A stretch of DNA of 64,000 nt, from NCBI GenBank assembly GCA_963989385.1, contig OZ022502.1, positions 55,359,454 through 55,423,453 on the forward strand, written 5' to 3'. Of the stretch, positions 45,760-55,299 are shown one piece after another. The notes beneath the pieces were generated by a model. It did not search any database. It was not told the DNA's origin and saw only the letters and a list, made by a program, of their open reading frames with translations. How positions within the stretch are numbered: position 1 is the stretch's first letter; each line of letters opens with the position of its first letter. A program made the position numbers and the translations under genes. The DNA comes from Ctena decussata (taxonomy: Eukaryota > Mollusca > Bivalvia > Lucinida > Lucinidae).

Positions 45760-48756
45760 TATACCCCCGATATACGAAGTGGATTGGGGGTATATAGTTT
45801 TTGTCTTTTCCGTTTCAATGTTTGTGTGTGTGTGTAAACTTTCTTTTGTCACAGATTTCTCGGGGGCCACTATAGCTAGGATTATTTAAGTTGGTACAAA
45901 CGTTGGATATGACCAGTTGTACCCTGTAAAAAAGTATCAACCTCCTCCTGCTTATCATTCCCTTTGTTTGTCCATTTTTTCTTTTTCTCCAATTAAATTT
46001 CTGTCACAGATTTCCCAGGAACCACTACAGCTAGGATTTTTAAAATTGGGTACAAACGTTGAGTATGACTAGGAGTACCCTATAAGAGTATAAATTTCCT
46101 CCCGCTTATCATTTCCTTTGTCCCTTTTTAGCTCACCTGAGCACGAAGTGCTCAGGGTGAGCTTTTGGGATACCGTGATGTCCGTCGTCCGTCGTACGTG
46201 TGTCCGGACGTCCGTCAACTTTTGCTTGTGTACACTCTAGCAGGCACAGTTTTGATCCAATCTTCATGAAGCTTTGTGAGAATGTTTATCTTCATAAACT
46301 CTAGGCCAAGTTCGAAACTGGGTTACGTAGGGTCAAAAACTAGGTCACTAGGTCAAATATTAGAAAAACCTTGTGTACGCTCTAGAAGGCACAGTTTTTA
46401 TCCAAAATTCATGAAACTTTATCAGAAAGTTTATCCTTATAAATCTAGGATAAGTTTGAAACTGGGTCACGTCGGGTCAAAAACTAGGTCACTAGGTCAA
46501 ATCATAGAAAAAACCTTGTGTATGCTCTAGAGGACACAGTTTTGATCCAATCTTTATGAAACATTGTCAGAATGTTTTTCTCTATAAACTCTATGCCAAG
46601 TTCGAAACTGGGTCTTATTGGGTCAAAAACTAGGTCACTAGGTCAAATCTTAGAAAAGCCTTGTGTACGCTCTAGAAGGCACAGTTTTGATCCAAAGTTC
46701 ATGAATCTTTGTCAGAATGTTTATCCTCATAATATGTAGGACAAGTTTGAAACTGGGTCATGTCGGATCAAAAACTAGGTCACTAGGTCAAATCATAGAA
46801 AAACATTGTGTACGCTCTAGAGGACACAGTTTTGATCTAATCTTTATGAAACTTTGTCAGAATGTTTACTTTCATAAACTCTCGGCCAAGTTTGAAACTG
46901 GGTCATGTCGGGTCAAAAACAAGGTCACTAGATCAAATCATAGAAAAACCTTGTGTACGCTCTAGAGGACACAGTTTTGATCCAAAGTTCATGAAACTTT
47001 GTCAGAATGTTTATCCTCATAATATGTAGGATAAGTTTGAAACTGGGTCATGTTGGGTAAAAAACTAGGTCACTAGGTCGAATCTAAGTAAAACGTTGTG
47101 TAAGCACTAGAAGGCATAGTTTTGATCTAATCTTCATGAAACTATGTCAAAATGTTTATTGTCCATATATCTAAGCCCCCTATGAAACTGAGTCACGTCG
47201 GCTCAAGGTCAGATCTTAGAAAAACTATGTGTACACCCTAGAGGGCACAGTTTTGATCCAATCTTCATGAAACTCTATCAGAATGTTTATCTTAATGAAA
47301 TCTAGGTAAAGTTTGAAACTGGGTCGTGTCGGGTCAAAAACTTGGTCACTAGGTCAAATATAAGAACGACCTTGTATACGCTCCAGAGGGCACAGTTTTG
47401 ATCCAATCTCAATGAAACTGTGTCAGAATGTTTATTCTTACAATATCCAGGCCAAGTTTGAAACTGGGTCATGTCGGGTCAAAAACTAGGTCAAATGTTA
47501 GTATGGTAAAAACTCTTATAAATCTTCACCAGAGCCAGTGAACTGATTAATGCTCAGGTGAGCGATTCAGGGCCACCATGGCCCTCTTGTTACTTTCTCT
47601 ACAATATCTTTCCAATTAAATTTCTGTTTAAGATTTCTCAGCAACCACTAGAGCTAGGATTTTGAAATTTAATACACTCGTTGGGTATGTCTAGTTGTAC
47701 AGTGTAAGAGAGAATCAGCCTCCTCCAGCTCATCATTTTGTTGGTTTGTACAGTTTTTCTTTCTCTCCAATCTCTCTCCAATTATATTTCTGTCAAAGAT
47801 TTCTAAGCAATCATAAAGCTAGAATTTTGAAATTTAATACAAACAATGGGTGTGACTAGTTGTACAGTGTAAGAGAGTATCAACCTCTTCCTGCTTATTA
47901 TTCCCTTTGTTTTTCCATTTTTCTTTCTGGCCAATTATATTTCTGTCAAATATTTCTCAGGAGCCACTACAGCTAGGATTTGAAATTCGGTACAAACGTT
48001 GGGATGACTAGTTGTACAGTGTAAGAGAGTATCAAGCTCCTCCTGCTTATCATTCCCTTTGTTTGTTCATTTTTTCTTTCTCTCCAATATCTTTCCAATT
48101 AAATTTCTGTCAAAGATTTCTCAGCAACCACTAGATCTAGGAATTTGAAATTTGGTTCAAACGCTGGGTATGACAAATTGTACTGTATAAGAGAGAATCA
48201 GCCTGCTGCTCTGATCATTCCCTTCGTTTGTCCAGTTTTTCTTTTTATCCAATTAAATTTATGTCAAACATTTCTCAGGACTTCATTACAGCTAGGAATT
48301 TGAAATTAAGAATAAGCATTGGGTATGTCTAGTTGTCTTGTGAAAGACAGAATTTACCGCCTCCTTCTGATCATTCCCTTTGTTTGTCCTGTTTTTCTTT
48401 CTCTCTTCTCACAGATTTCTCGGCTTCTGTCAGAAAGTGTGTATAAATCTTGAAAATAGACAAGTATATTGTGGGAAAGAAAAACAAGATAGTGAGATTT
48501 ATTTTGCCTCCTTTTTCCAATTTTTCCATCTCTCACTCCAATGTAATAAATGTGAAAATATATGTCAAAGACTTCTCAGATTGCTATGTAACTAGGTTCG
48601 AGTAAAGGTAAAAACTGATCAGTTAACATCATCTGAATGCTGCTGCTGACTTTTGGCCAAAGGCACAGACATAGAACTTTATATAAGTTCATGTTGATAT
48701 TTTGCGTTAAATTTATATATTATATTAGTTTGCTTATTGCAAAGCGGGGTTGGGGG
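45760..48756. mobile_element. Helitron-like (HINE) element in unit 6, split by another HINE
   Basis: Its own sequence is about 1.54 kb. It is interrupted at 46130-47590 by a second Helitron-like element in the T-run that follows CCTTTGTCCC. Confidence 0.6.
46130..47590. mobile_element. Helitron-like insertion with 145-bp monomers
   Basis: Starts AGCTCACCTGAGCACGAAG, whose left end folds (GCTCACC...GGTGAGC), then a GTCCGTCGTCCGTC stretch. About eight monomers follow with TTGTGTACGC-type motifs at 46371, 46516, 46661, 46806 and 46951 (145 bp apart). It ends with the hairpin AGGGCC-ACCAT-GGCCCT followed by CTTGT. The empty site in unit 3 (CCCTTTTTACTTTCTC near 30370) shows insertion between T and T with no duplication. 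The end sequences are, from memory, among the commonest dispersed repeats of bivalve genomes. Confidence 0.8.
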
Positions 48757-49126
48757 TGTTACGAAATGCATCGGATCGTCGAATATGCCAAGTTGTAATT
48801 CTTTTTAATCCTTCACACAGTAGGGCTACAGTTTTTAGGGTAACTGTGGTAGTAAAACATTTACGGAAATTGTTGCTATTTGTCATGCATGGATTCTCGG
48901 AATAAAGCTATTCAAAAGATATATTCTATGGCCAATGGTCATACGCTTAGTTTAAAGAAGTGAATTAATACATATGCGTGTTAGATTTTAGTAAATCAAT
49001 TTAGTGTAAAAAGGTCATTGTTTAGATCAATCATGTTTTATGTGGGGTATGTCATGGTGATACCTGTTGACGTCAGTATACTATTGGACAATGTTTGATG
49101 TCAGATCCTTCGACGCACATGCGTGG
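48757..49126 (+). mobile_element. Truncated LTR in unit 6, with internal deletion
   Basis: Begins TGTTACG. It jumps at about 48900 from GGATTCTCGG to AATAAAGCTATTC, skipping some 0.7 kb that includes most of the TGACGTCA sites. Confidence 0.85.
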
Positions 49127-49173
49127 TTTATATATGGTTTATCGTGTTTTATATGTTTGTTTTCTTTACTTAT

Positions 49174-49337
49174 ATTGCGGTGCATTAAGCAGTCCTAATT
49201 TGGCCACTGTAGATAATCATATCAATATGTGGCTACTTTCACATGTAACACTGGATACGTAATAAATGGCGTAGCAACAAGTACTTGTCAAACCAATGGT
49301 ATTTGGGACAACACTGATTCACTATGCACAATACAGA
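49174..49337 (+). pseudogene. CCP exon A7, frameshifted and without a splice acceptor
   Basis: 164 nt. The base before the exon is changed so that TTACTTAG reads TTACTTAT; the AG is gone. Together with the common frameshift this exon should not be used at all. It also has CATTAAGCAGTCC, sharing TTAAGC with A1. Confidence 0.85.
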
Positions 49338-49548
49338 GTAAGTGTGTATCTAAAACATATCGGCAAAATTCGAAATGAAGGACTTTTTATATAGGAGTTG
49401 CCACACACATAAAGGAGCTTCTACGAATATTCTAATTCAATGCTACTATTAAATGCCACGGTAACTGCTTCTTAAAGTTCCATTTACCTTTAGGTGTCCC
49501 TCTATTTAGAATCATTATATAAGTGCTTTCCTCGAACCTTTTTCTTAG

Positions 49549-49728
49549 ACTGTGGTACGATTCCTGCTCCAGCAAACGGTGGCGTGACTTTTTCTAATGG
49601 CGCCACCACGTACAATGAGGTAGCTACCTTTACATGTGATACCGGATATAACTTGAATGGTGCTGCAACTCAAACCTGCGGGGCGGATGGAAATTGGGGA
49701 GGCACGTCGCCGGTCTGCGATATCGAAG
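49549..49728 (+). CDS. CCP (sushi) exon B7
   Basis: Open module with the B1 sequence. The intron before it reads CCTCGAACCTTTTTCTTAG. B7 is intact although its unit is degrading on both sides. Confidence 0.85.
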
Positions 49729-49766
49729 GTAAGTACCCATGAAGTGACAAATGTAAATATGCTACA

Positions 49767-49916
49767 CAACAGTAAAATTCTTTTTAACGTCATTTTGGTT
49801 TGCACAAAATGGCATTATTGTTCTAAATATGCATTCTTTATAACAGCAAATTCATTCAAACGTCAATTTTTGGGTTTTGGGGGAACAAATGCCGTCGTTG
49901 TAAAGAGGGTCCACTG
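49767..49916. mobile_element. pogo-like MITE, copy 7, left end deleted
   Basis: A deletion joins GCTACAC directly to AACAGTAAAATTC, removing the left inverted repeat. The right repeat and its TA flank remain. Confidence 0.7.
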
Positions 49917-51259
49917 TATTGCGGTAAAATTACGATTTTCTCGGATATAAAAAGTGAAAAGATAGGCAATGATCTTGGATCTAATGCTTTATATTATGCC
50001 TTGAGCTGAATCTGATGATGAGGTACAAATTCCTTCAGAACTTTTTCCAGATGACAGATTTTGGCCAGTCTAAAGGTTTATTGGCAAAACGTTAGCAGAC
50101 AGCTGAAGGTATTGAAAAATTATTCCCGATGAAATACAACCATATTGAGAAGTTTTCATCACGGCCAGTGGCCAGGTAGACGCAAAAGTGATCATTAAAC
50201 GTTAATGAAAAGCCTCACATTTTACAGTTGTCTTTTTAAACCATTAGGGCTACAATTTTTGTGCGAACAGGTCTGTAATGCCAATTTGTCCCTATTTTAC
50301 GGTGATATAAATTATAAATTGTTGTCTTTAGAGAAACGTAGTCTATTCAGGGTATTGCTAGGAGAACCATCAACTTGCAGAAGTTTAAAGTAAATCGAGA
50401 AAATTTAAAAAGATCTAAATCGCTTTCACATCCAAATAAGTAAATGAGCTACTTTTCCTGTTCGAAAGGTTTATATCATTATATCATTCATTTAATCTAA
50501 TGATAGAATTTTTTTTTTTATAATATATGTATCTAGTAAGAACATTTTCCTCCGTGTCAGTTCTACGAATGTTTCCGTCTATTTTCACTACGCGTCACGA
50601 AGAGCTTGGGGTATTCGATTGGACGTAGATTACACTTGCCATCGGCTATTTCGTATTTATGGCTGATTCGAGAGAAGTTCTCATCACGGCCAGAGGCCAG
50701 GTATACGCAAAAGTGAGCATTAAACAGTAATGAAAAGCCTCACATTTTACAGTTGTCTTTTTTTAACCATTAGGGCTATGATTCTTGTGCGAACGACTCT
50801 GTATACCAATTTGTCTCTATTTTATGGTAATTACAAATTGTTGTCTTTAGAGAAACTTAGTCTGTTCTGAGTATTGCTAGGAGAACCATCAAAATGCAAT
50901 AAGTATACTAATTCGAGAAAATTTAAAAAGATCTAAATCGCTTTCGCACCCATTTACCTTAAAAATAAATGTGTTACTTTGCCTGTGCTAACGGTTTCAT
51001 ATACAAAAATGCATGCACTTTTTATTTATGATATACTTTTTATCTAATTGAATGATAGGAAAATAGTTTTTTTTAAATATCTGTATCTAGTTATGAAATT
51101 AATTTTATTTTAAGTGTCAGTTCGAATGTTTCCGCCTTTTTCACGAAGCGTCACGAAGAGCTAGGGGAATTTAATTGGACGTAGATGACACTTGATAACT
51201 GCTATTTGGTATATATAGTTGATTCTTATCTAACTATGACTGTAAGCACATGAAGTAAG

Positions 51260-51271
51260 ACTTTCAGAGAG
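51260..51271. repeat. 12-bp target duplication, left (ACTTTCAGAGAG)
   Basis: Repeated exactly at 51543-51554 on the other side of the SINE. The array units have this sequence once. Confidence 0.9.
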
Positions 51272-51542
51272 TTGGTTGGTTGATTTGATGCTTAACGTCC
51301 TCGGTAAACAACTAAGGTCATGTCGGGACGGTCAGTTAACCTAACCACACTATTCCTGGGCAGGCTTAGACCTCCTAAGCGGTTAACCAGTACTAAGAGC
51401 ACATTCTTTCGCCAGTAACTGACAACTGCCCTTCTTGAATCAGCGGAAGGAGAAACGAAAGTATGTGGCCAGACCGGGATTCGAACCCAGGACCTCTGAC
51501 TTACGAGTCAGGTGCCCTACCGATTGCGCTACCCGGCCCGGC
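51272..51542 (-). mobile_element. tRNA-derived SINE
   Basis: 271 bp in reverse orientation. On the minus strand it begins with a tRNA-like head, with A box TAGCGCAATCGGTAGGGC, a CTGACTCGTAAGTCAG arm and B box GGGTTCGAATCC. It continues with an unrelated body and ends GGACGTTAAGCATCAAATCA followed by (ACCA)n. The exact 12-bp duplication proves retroposition. The anticodon arm has a 6-nt loop, so it is not a functional tRNA. Confidence 0.9.
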
Positions 51543-51696
51543 ACTTTCAGAGAGAATAAGTATAACTTAATAAAAAGATTAGTTTAAGAATGGTCCATCA
51601 TGCATACTTATTATTTATTTATTTAATCATGTATGACATTGGCATGTTCCAAAAGGGGTTGGTCGAGTCGGGCGATGATGCAGGGTAACTTTTTGT

Positions 51697-51970
51697 ATGC
51701 AAAAAGGCGTATTTAATTGAGAAATGTTTTACCAGAAGGAGTCGGGGTTCATGTTGGTAACTGAACCCCTAGTAGAAAAATACGCTTTTTTGTACGAATT
51801 GGAGGTTGCCATACTCTGCCTATTCTAGCCGATTGCTGAATAAGGAAGGCAGTGGATGTTTTCGTCTCAAATTGATAGGCTAGGATGACACTTTAAAGCA
51901 AGACAGGTTGGAAAAACATTGTATGTACAGTTTTGTAATAAAATAACCAGATGTTAACATTGTCGTCTAT
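51697..51970. repeat. Dispersed duplicate block, copy 1 (with hairpin)
   Basis: Matches 53797-53925 plus 54307-54430. Its first 100 bases fold (AAAAAGGCGTATTT against AAATACGCTTTTTT; GGGGTTCA against TGAACCCC), so the block may be a foldback element plus flank. In this copy there is no CCP fragment or SINE in the middle. Confidence 0.6.
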
Positions 51971-52600
51971 GGAATATTAAAAGTGCAATGCAGCCTAAAG
52001 CGCAGTAAGTCAGATTAACCATGGCTCTGTTACTTACTTTCGGTTTCACTTTAAATGCATTTCTGGAGATTTGTTTCCCTTTGAACAGTAAAGTGCAATT
52101 TTATGTGTGTTATCCATAGTGAGATTGTTGTTGTAATTGATGATTTAGCTCTAAGCCTAGAATCATCAGCAGAAAAGAAAACAATTTTTATCGTCCAGGT
52201 AGAAACTAGGGGGTGCGGAGAAGAGGGGTATAGGAAAGGCTCCAACGTTTTCTTTAAATATTAGTTTGGAAAGTAAATTATTTCACATTAGTCAAATTTA
52301 ACATTATTTGGTTAAAGCAAAAGCATCCATGACACTTGGAAACATTCGAAAGCCCATAAAAGGGATATATGCGATACTGTGAAATAGAGGAAGCGTCGCT
52401 TTGCGGAGACTTTTGCATGTAAAAAGATATTTTTTATGGAAAAATATAATTTTAACCTAACATTTACCTTAAATTTATATCAACCTTGTTTCTCTGCTCT
52501 TTTTGGTATGCAGATTTGGACTATTGAAACAGATTTACTGCATTTGTGTCTTAAATAGCCTCCAAATACCAAGATTTTAACCAAATTTAGTGGGTGTATA
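51971..52600. other. No feature recognised
   Basis: AT-rich sequence without convincing ORF, repeat ends or RNA-like fold. Confidence 0.4.
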
Positions 52601-52602
52601 TA

Positions 52603-53320
52603 ACGCATAATGGGAAATTTTCGCGTCGCCTAATTTTCGCGGAATTTTGCGGTCGGTAGCAATCCGCGAAAATTTAAGTCCGCGAAATATTTTCCAAGTT
52701 TGTACAAAATAGTAATTAGAAATTTGAATTGTCCAAACATATGACTTGCGGTATTCAAAGCGCCCCACAAAACCTTAAAAGTAGGTAGCTATATAGATAT
52801 TATTTTCGGCGCAATTATGTGTGCACGTAATTAACAGGTAATTGCAATATGAATAGGCTGTCACTTTTTTCGCCTGATTAACGGTCACGTGTACCTAATT
52901 ATGCAGATACAATAGAATAGTTTTTCATTGACTGAGTTTTGTTTTATTTTATCCTGAACAATAGCATTCTCTCATCTGATCGCATATTTCAGTTGATTGT
53001 GTCTATGTACTAAATATTGATTTGTACAAATCCATAACTTACTTTTTTTGGTGAAATAAAGAAAGATGGGTATCTTCCCAAGTCCAAAAAGAGCCGAGTC
53101 TATCTAAACAAATATGCTTATAACAATGTGATAACATTTTCTTTACGCGTATCTCTCCTTGTACGATGTTTCACTCAAGCCAATATTTTACACGACAAAC
53201 CCATTTTTTATTTTCGCGGATATTCACATCCGCGAAAATTAAAAACCGCGAAAATTAATCCTTATAATTTTGGGGCAAATCCGCGAAAATTTGACGACAC
53301 GAAAATTTTCCATTATACGG
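52603..53320. mobile_element. MITE with ~45-bp terminal inverted repeats and TA flanks
   Basis: The left end ACGCATAATGGGAAATTTTC and the right end read inward CCGTATAATGGAAAATTTTC. Similarity continues through CGYGTCGYC and AATTTTCGCGGA. TA stands on both sides (52601-52602, 53321-53322), as for Tc1/mariner-type elements. The interior (718 bp total) is non-coding, with CGCGAAAATT repeated at both ends. Confidence 0.7.
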
Positions 53321-53796
53321 TAGTTAATTGCCAATAAATGCTAATATATAACAGATTCAACCACATTTTCTTGTTTTTCATTCAGAAAAGTATTAAGGCT
53401 CCTAAGAAAAGAAAAATGTTTCAATAGAGATAAAAGAATAGCAACAGAATCATTATTAATTTTCATTAATCCTCAAAGTCGTTGGATTCGGTCAATTCCC
53501 TGAAGCAGCCTTGACCAACTAAGTGAAACTGTCTTGAATGGAACAGTTCTTTATGGATATACTTGAAACTTGGAGATCACAATGTAAAAGTATCAAACTA
53601 ACATTCAAACTGTTCAGTTTATGGCATATTCCAAAAATTAGCTTGGTTTAGGATACAGTGTACTAAATATTCATGAGGACTTGTCCCGCCTTTTTCGGGG
53701 AATGCATTAGGTTTACATTGAAAGAGAGCTGACGTCATCTGTCAATCGTGCATCTTAGATTTCTTGTAGTATAAAAAAGACCAACAATTGATAGTT
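53321..53796. other. No feature recognised
   Basis: AT-rich. Nothing beyond single short motifs. Confidence 0.4.
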
Positions 53797-53922
53797 TCAA
53801 AAAGGCGTATTACACTGAGAAATGTTTTACCAGAAGGAGATGGGGTTCATTTTGGCAACTGACACCCTAGTAGAAAAATAAGCTATTTTGGGGGTAGGAA
53901 TTGGTGGTTGCCATACCCCGCC

Positions 53923-53996
53923 TATACTTGTGACACGGGATATGATCTGACCGGAGTAACTTCTAGAACATGACAGTCTGATGGATCATGGGGTGA
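53923..53996 (+). pseudogene. CCP exon fragment with in-frame stop
   Basis: Reads YTCDTGYDLTGVTSRT-stop-QSDGSWGE, clearly the middle of a CCP module (second cysteine, GY-L-G block, GSWG). TGA at 53971-53973 stands about where the third cysteine is expected. The first and last cysteines and both splice sites are missing. It differs from exons A and B, so it is a relic of another CCP exon of the same gene or a relative. Confidence 0.75.
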
Positions 53997-54000
53997 AGAG

Positions 54001-54300
54001 ACGCTGTAGCCGAGTGGTTAGAATGGCTCGGTTATGGTGCTGTGAGTCGCCGGAAGGTCGTGAGTTCGCGGCTGACCGTCGCCATCCGCCGACTGGAAAA
54101 CTCTCTCTGTCAAACCAGCAGTAAATGAGTACCTTTTTCGAATCAGGGAAGGATAAGACAGCGAAAGGAGAGAGATGGGCTCCGCTTTTCATCAGCTGTG
54201 CCCAAGATACAGTGGGTCTCTAACCCCCACTGCTCCTACGGCTATTCGGCTATGGGAAACCTTTATCTTTACATTTTTTATACTTCGCCTAACCCAGCGG
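54001..54300 (+). mobile_element. tRNA-derived SINE-like element abutting the CCP fragment
   Basis: The head CTGTAGCCGAGTGGTTAGAA is a good A box and GGTCGTGAGTTCGCG a B-box-like element, as in Leu/Ser-type tRNAs. A non-tRNA body follows. No clear target duplication, and the right end is estimated. Confidence 0.55.
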
Positions 54301-54430
54301 CTTAATCAATTGGAAAGGCAGTGGATATTTTCATCTCAAATTTATAAGCTAGGATGACACTTTAAAGCAAGACAGGTTTGGAAAATTTTGTGTGTACAGA
54401 TTTGTAATAAAATGACCACATTGTCGTCTC

Positions 54431-54960
54431 TGCGCCTCTGAGTAGGCTAATCGGTGCCATCTTCCTTTGGTCTGCTGACCGAAGAAAGATTGTTCCTGAT
54501 TTGACCGTCGACGTACGTACCGAGGGTATGAGACGTAACATTTTCATTGTTGAGTACTTTCGGCTTATTTTGCCTTATCTACCACTACACTAGAGAATTG
54601 CATCATACGTTAGAAAACGGTATATCCATTTTGATACAGCGATTGATGATATACTACTCACAGATTACTATGATTGTATTTCACTGTCCACTTTGTTTGT
54701 CTCATGTTTTCATCACTGTTTCATGGTTTTGCATCATACCATTCTTCAGAGGAGCGAACGTTTATTAGTTTTGACATATGTTGCCTGGTAAATTCATGAT
54801 AATCACAGCTTCAAGCATATGGTTGCCCAAACATGTTCTTCTGTCGTAGCCATAGAAGAAAGCTATTTTTGTTAGTACCTGATAGCTTCCTAGAATCACG
54901 AAGCTCTTCCAAAAAGGGATCAACTCTTGCAAAGTTAATCCAAATTGCGAAAATGAGCTA
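54431..54960. other. No feature recognised
   Basis: AT-rich. The last ~100 bases before 55065 align weakly to the intron upstream of exon B in the array, but no exon A equivalent is seen here. Confidence 0.4.
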
Positions 54961-55064
54961 AAATTGAAATGCCAGAATTGCTGACCCTAAAAATATCCAT
55001 TTACCTTAGGGTATCACAACACTAGAGTAATTACATGAATGCTTTCCTCAAATTCTTTTCATAG

Positions 55065-55244
55065 ACTGTGGTACGATTCCTGCTCCAGCAAACGGTGGCG
55101 TGACTTTTTCGAATAGCGCCACCACGTACAATGAGGTAGCTACCTTTACATGTGATACCGGATATAACTTGAATGGTGCTGCAACTCAAACTTGCGGGGC
55201 GGATGGAAATTGGGGAGGCACGTCGCCGGTCTGCGATATCGAAG
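55065..55244 (+). CDS. CCP (sushi) exon B8, outlying copy
   Basis: Open 60-codon module, phase 1-1, four cysteines and tryptophan intact. Only three differences from B1 over 180 nt (TCTAATGGC to TCGAATAGC, changing Gly to Ser; and one silent change ACCTGC to ACTTGC). The acceptor is TTTTCATAG. Upstream the intron has diverged strongly from the array, whereas the first ~55 bases of the downstream intron are nearly identical before homology stops at about 55299. It lies 5.3 kb beyond B7 and outside the regular array, with no partner exon A. Confidence 0.85.
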
Positions 55245-55299
55245 GTAAGTACCCATGTAGATGACAAATGTAAATATGCTACACGTTTGTGGTACTATT

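Larger units (their letters stand above)
43590..49126 (+). repeat. Array unit 6 (extra Helitron-like insertion and about 0.7 kb LTR deletion)
   Basis: 5.54 kb as present, or about 4.08 kb without the insertion at 46130-47590. The missing ~0.7 kb is inside the LTR segment. Confidence 0.9.
1855..50676 (+). repeat. Tandem array of seven CCP-exon units (~4.77 kb net)
   Basis: Exon B recurs at 2274, 25535, 28257, 34454, 39218, 44014 and 49549. After subtracting inserted elements the spacing is close to 4.76-4.80 kb, except where units carry deletions. Order within a unit: exon A, short intron, exon B, pogo-like MITE, SINE-like repeat, Helitron-like element, truncated LTR, next exon A. All units are head to tail on the + strand. 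The shared nested transposons show that the unit was assembled first and amplified afterwards, most simply by unequal crossing over. Confidence 0.9.
49127..50676 (+). repeat. Array unit 7 (incomplete)
   Basis: Holds exons A7 and B7 and the intron up to GGCTGATTCG, then breaks into a more diverged partial copy. Confidence 0.85.
50677..51660 (+). repeat. Diverged partial array unit at the right edge
   Basis: Restarts at GAGAAGTTCTCATCACGGCC, repeating the segment that begins near 50150, but with many more substitutions and small indels than seen between units 1-7. It runs as far as the start of the SINE-like repeat (GGTCGAGTCGGGCGATGATG) and is interrupted by the SINE at 51272-51542. It contains no exon. 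Confidence 0.8.
53797..54430. repeat. Dispersed duplicate block, copy 2 (interrupted)
   Basis: The same hairpin-containing block as 51697-51970, but split: between GCCATACCCCGCCTAT and AAGGCAGTGGAT lie a dead CCP fragment and a tRNA-derived SINE. Confidence 0.6.

Noticed and set aside
46276..46965. ORFs of 82-84 codons in the 46-47 kb repeat
   Set aside because: They are read-throughs of the 145-bp monomers, not conserved in frame from monomer to monomer.
51480..51542. Functional tRNA genes at 51480, 57700 and 61920
   Set aside because: The first two are heads of SINEs with exact target duplications and a 6-nt anticodon loop; the third has imperfect stems and no acceptor pairing.
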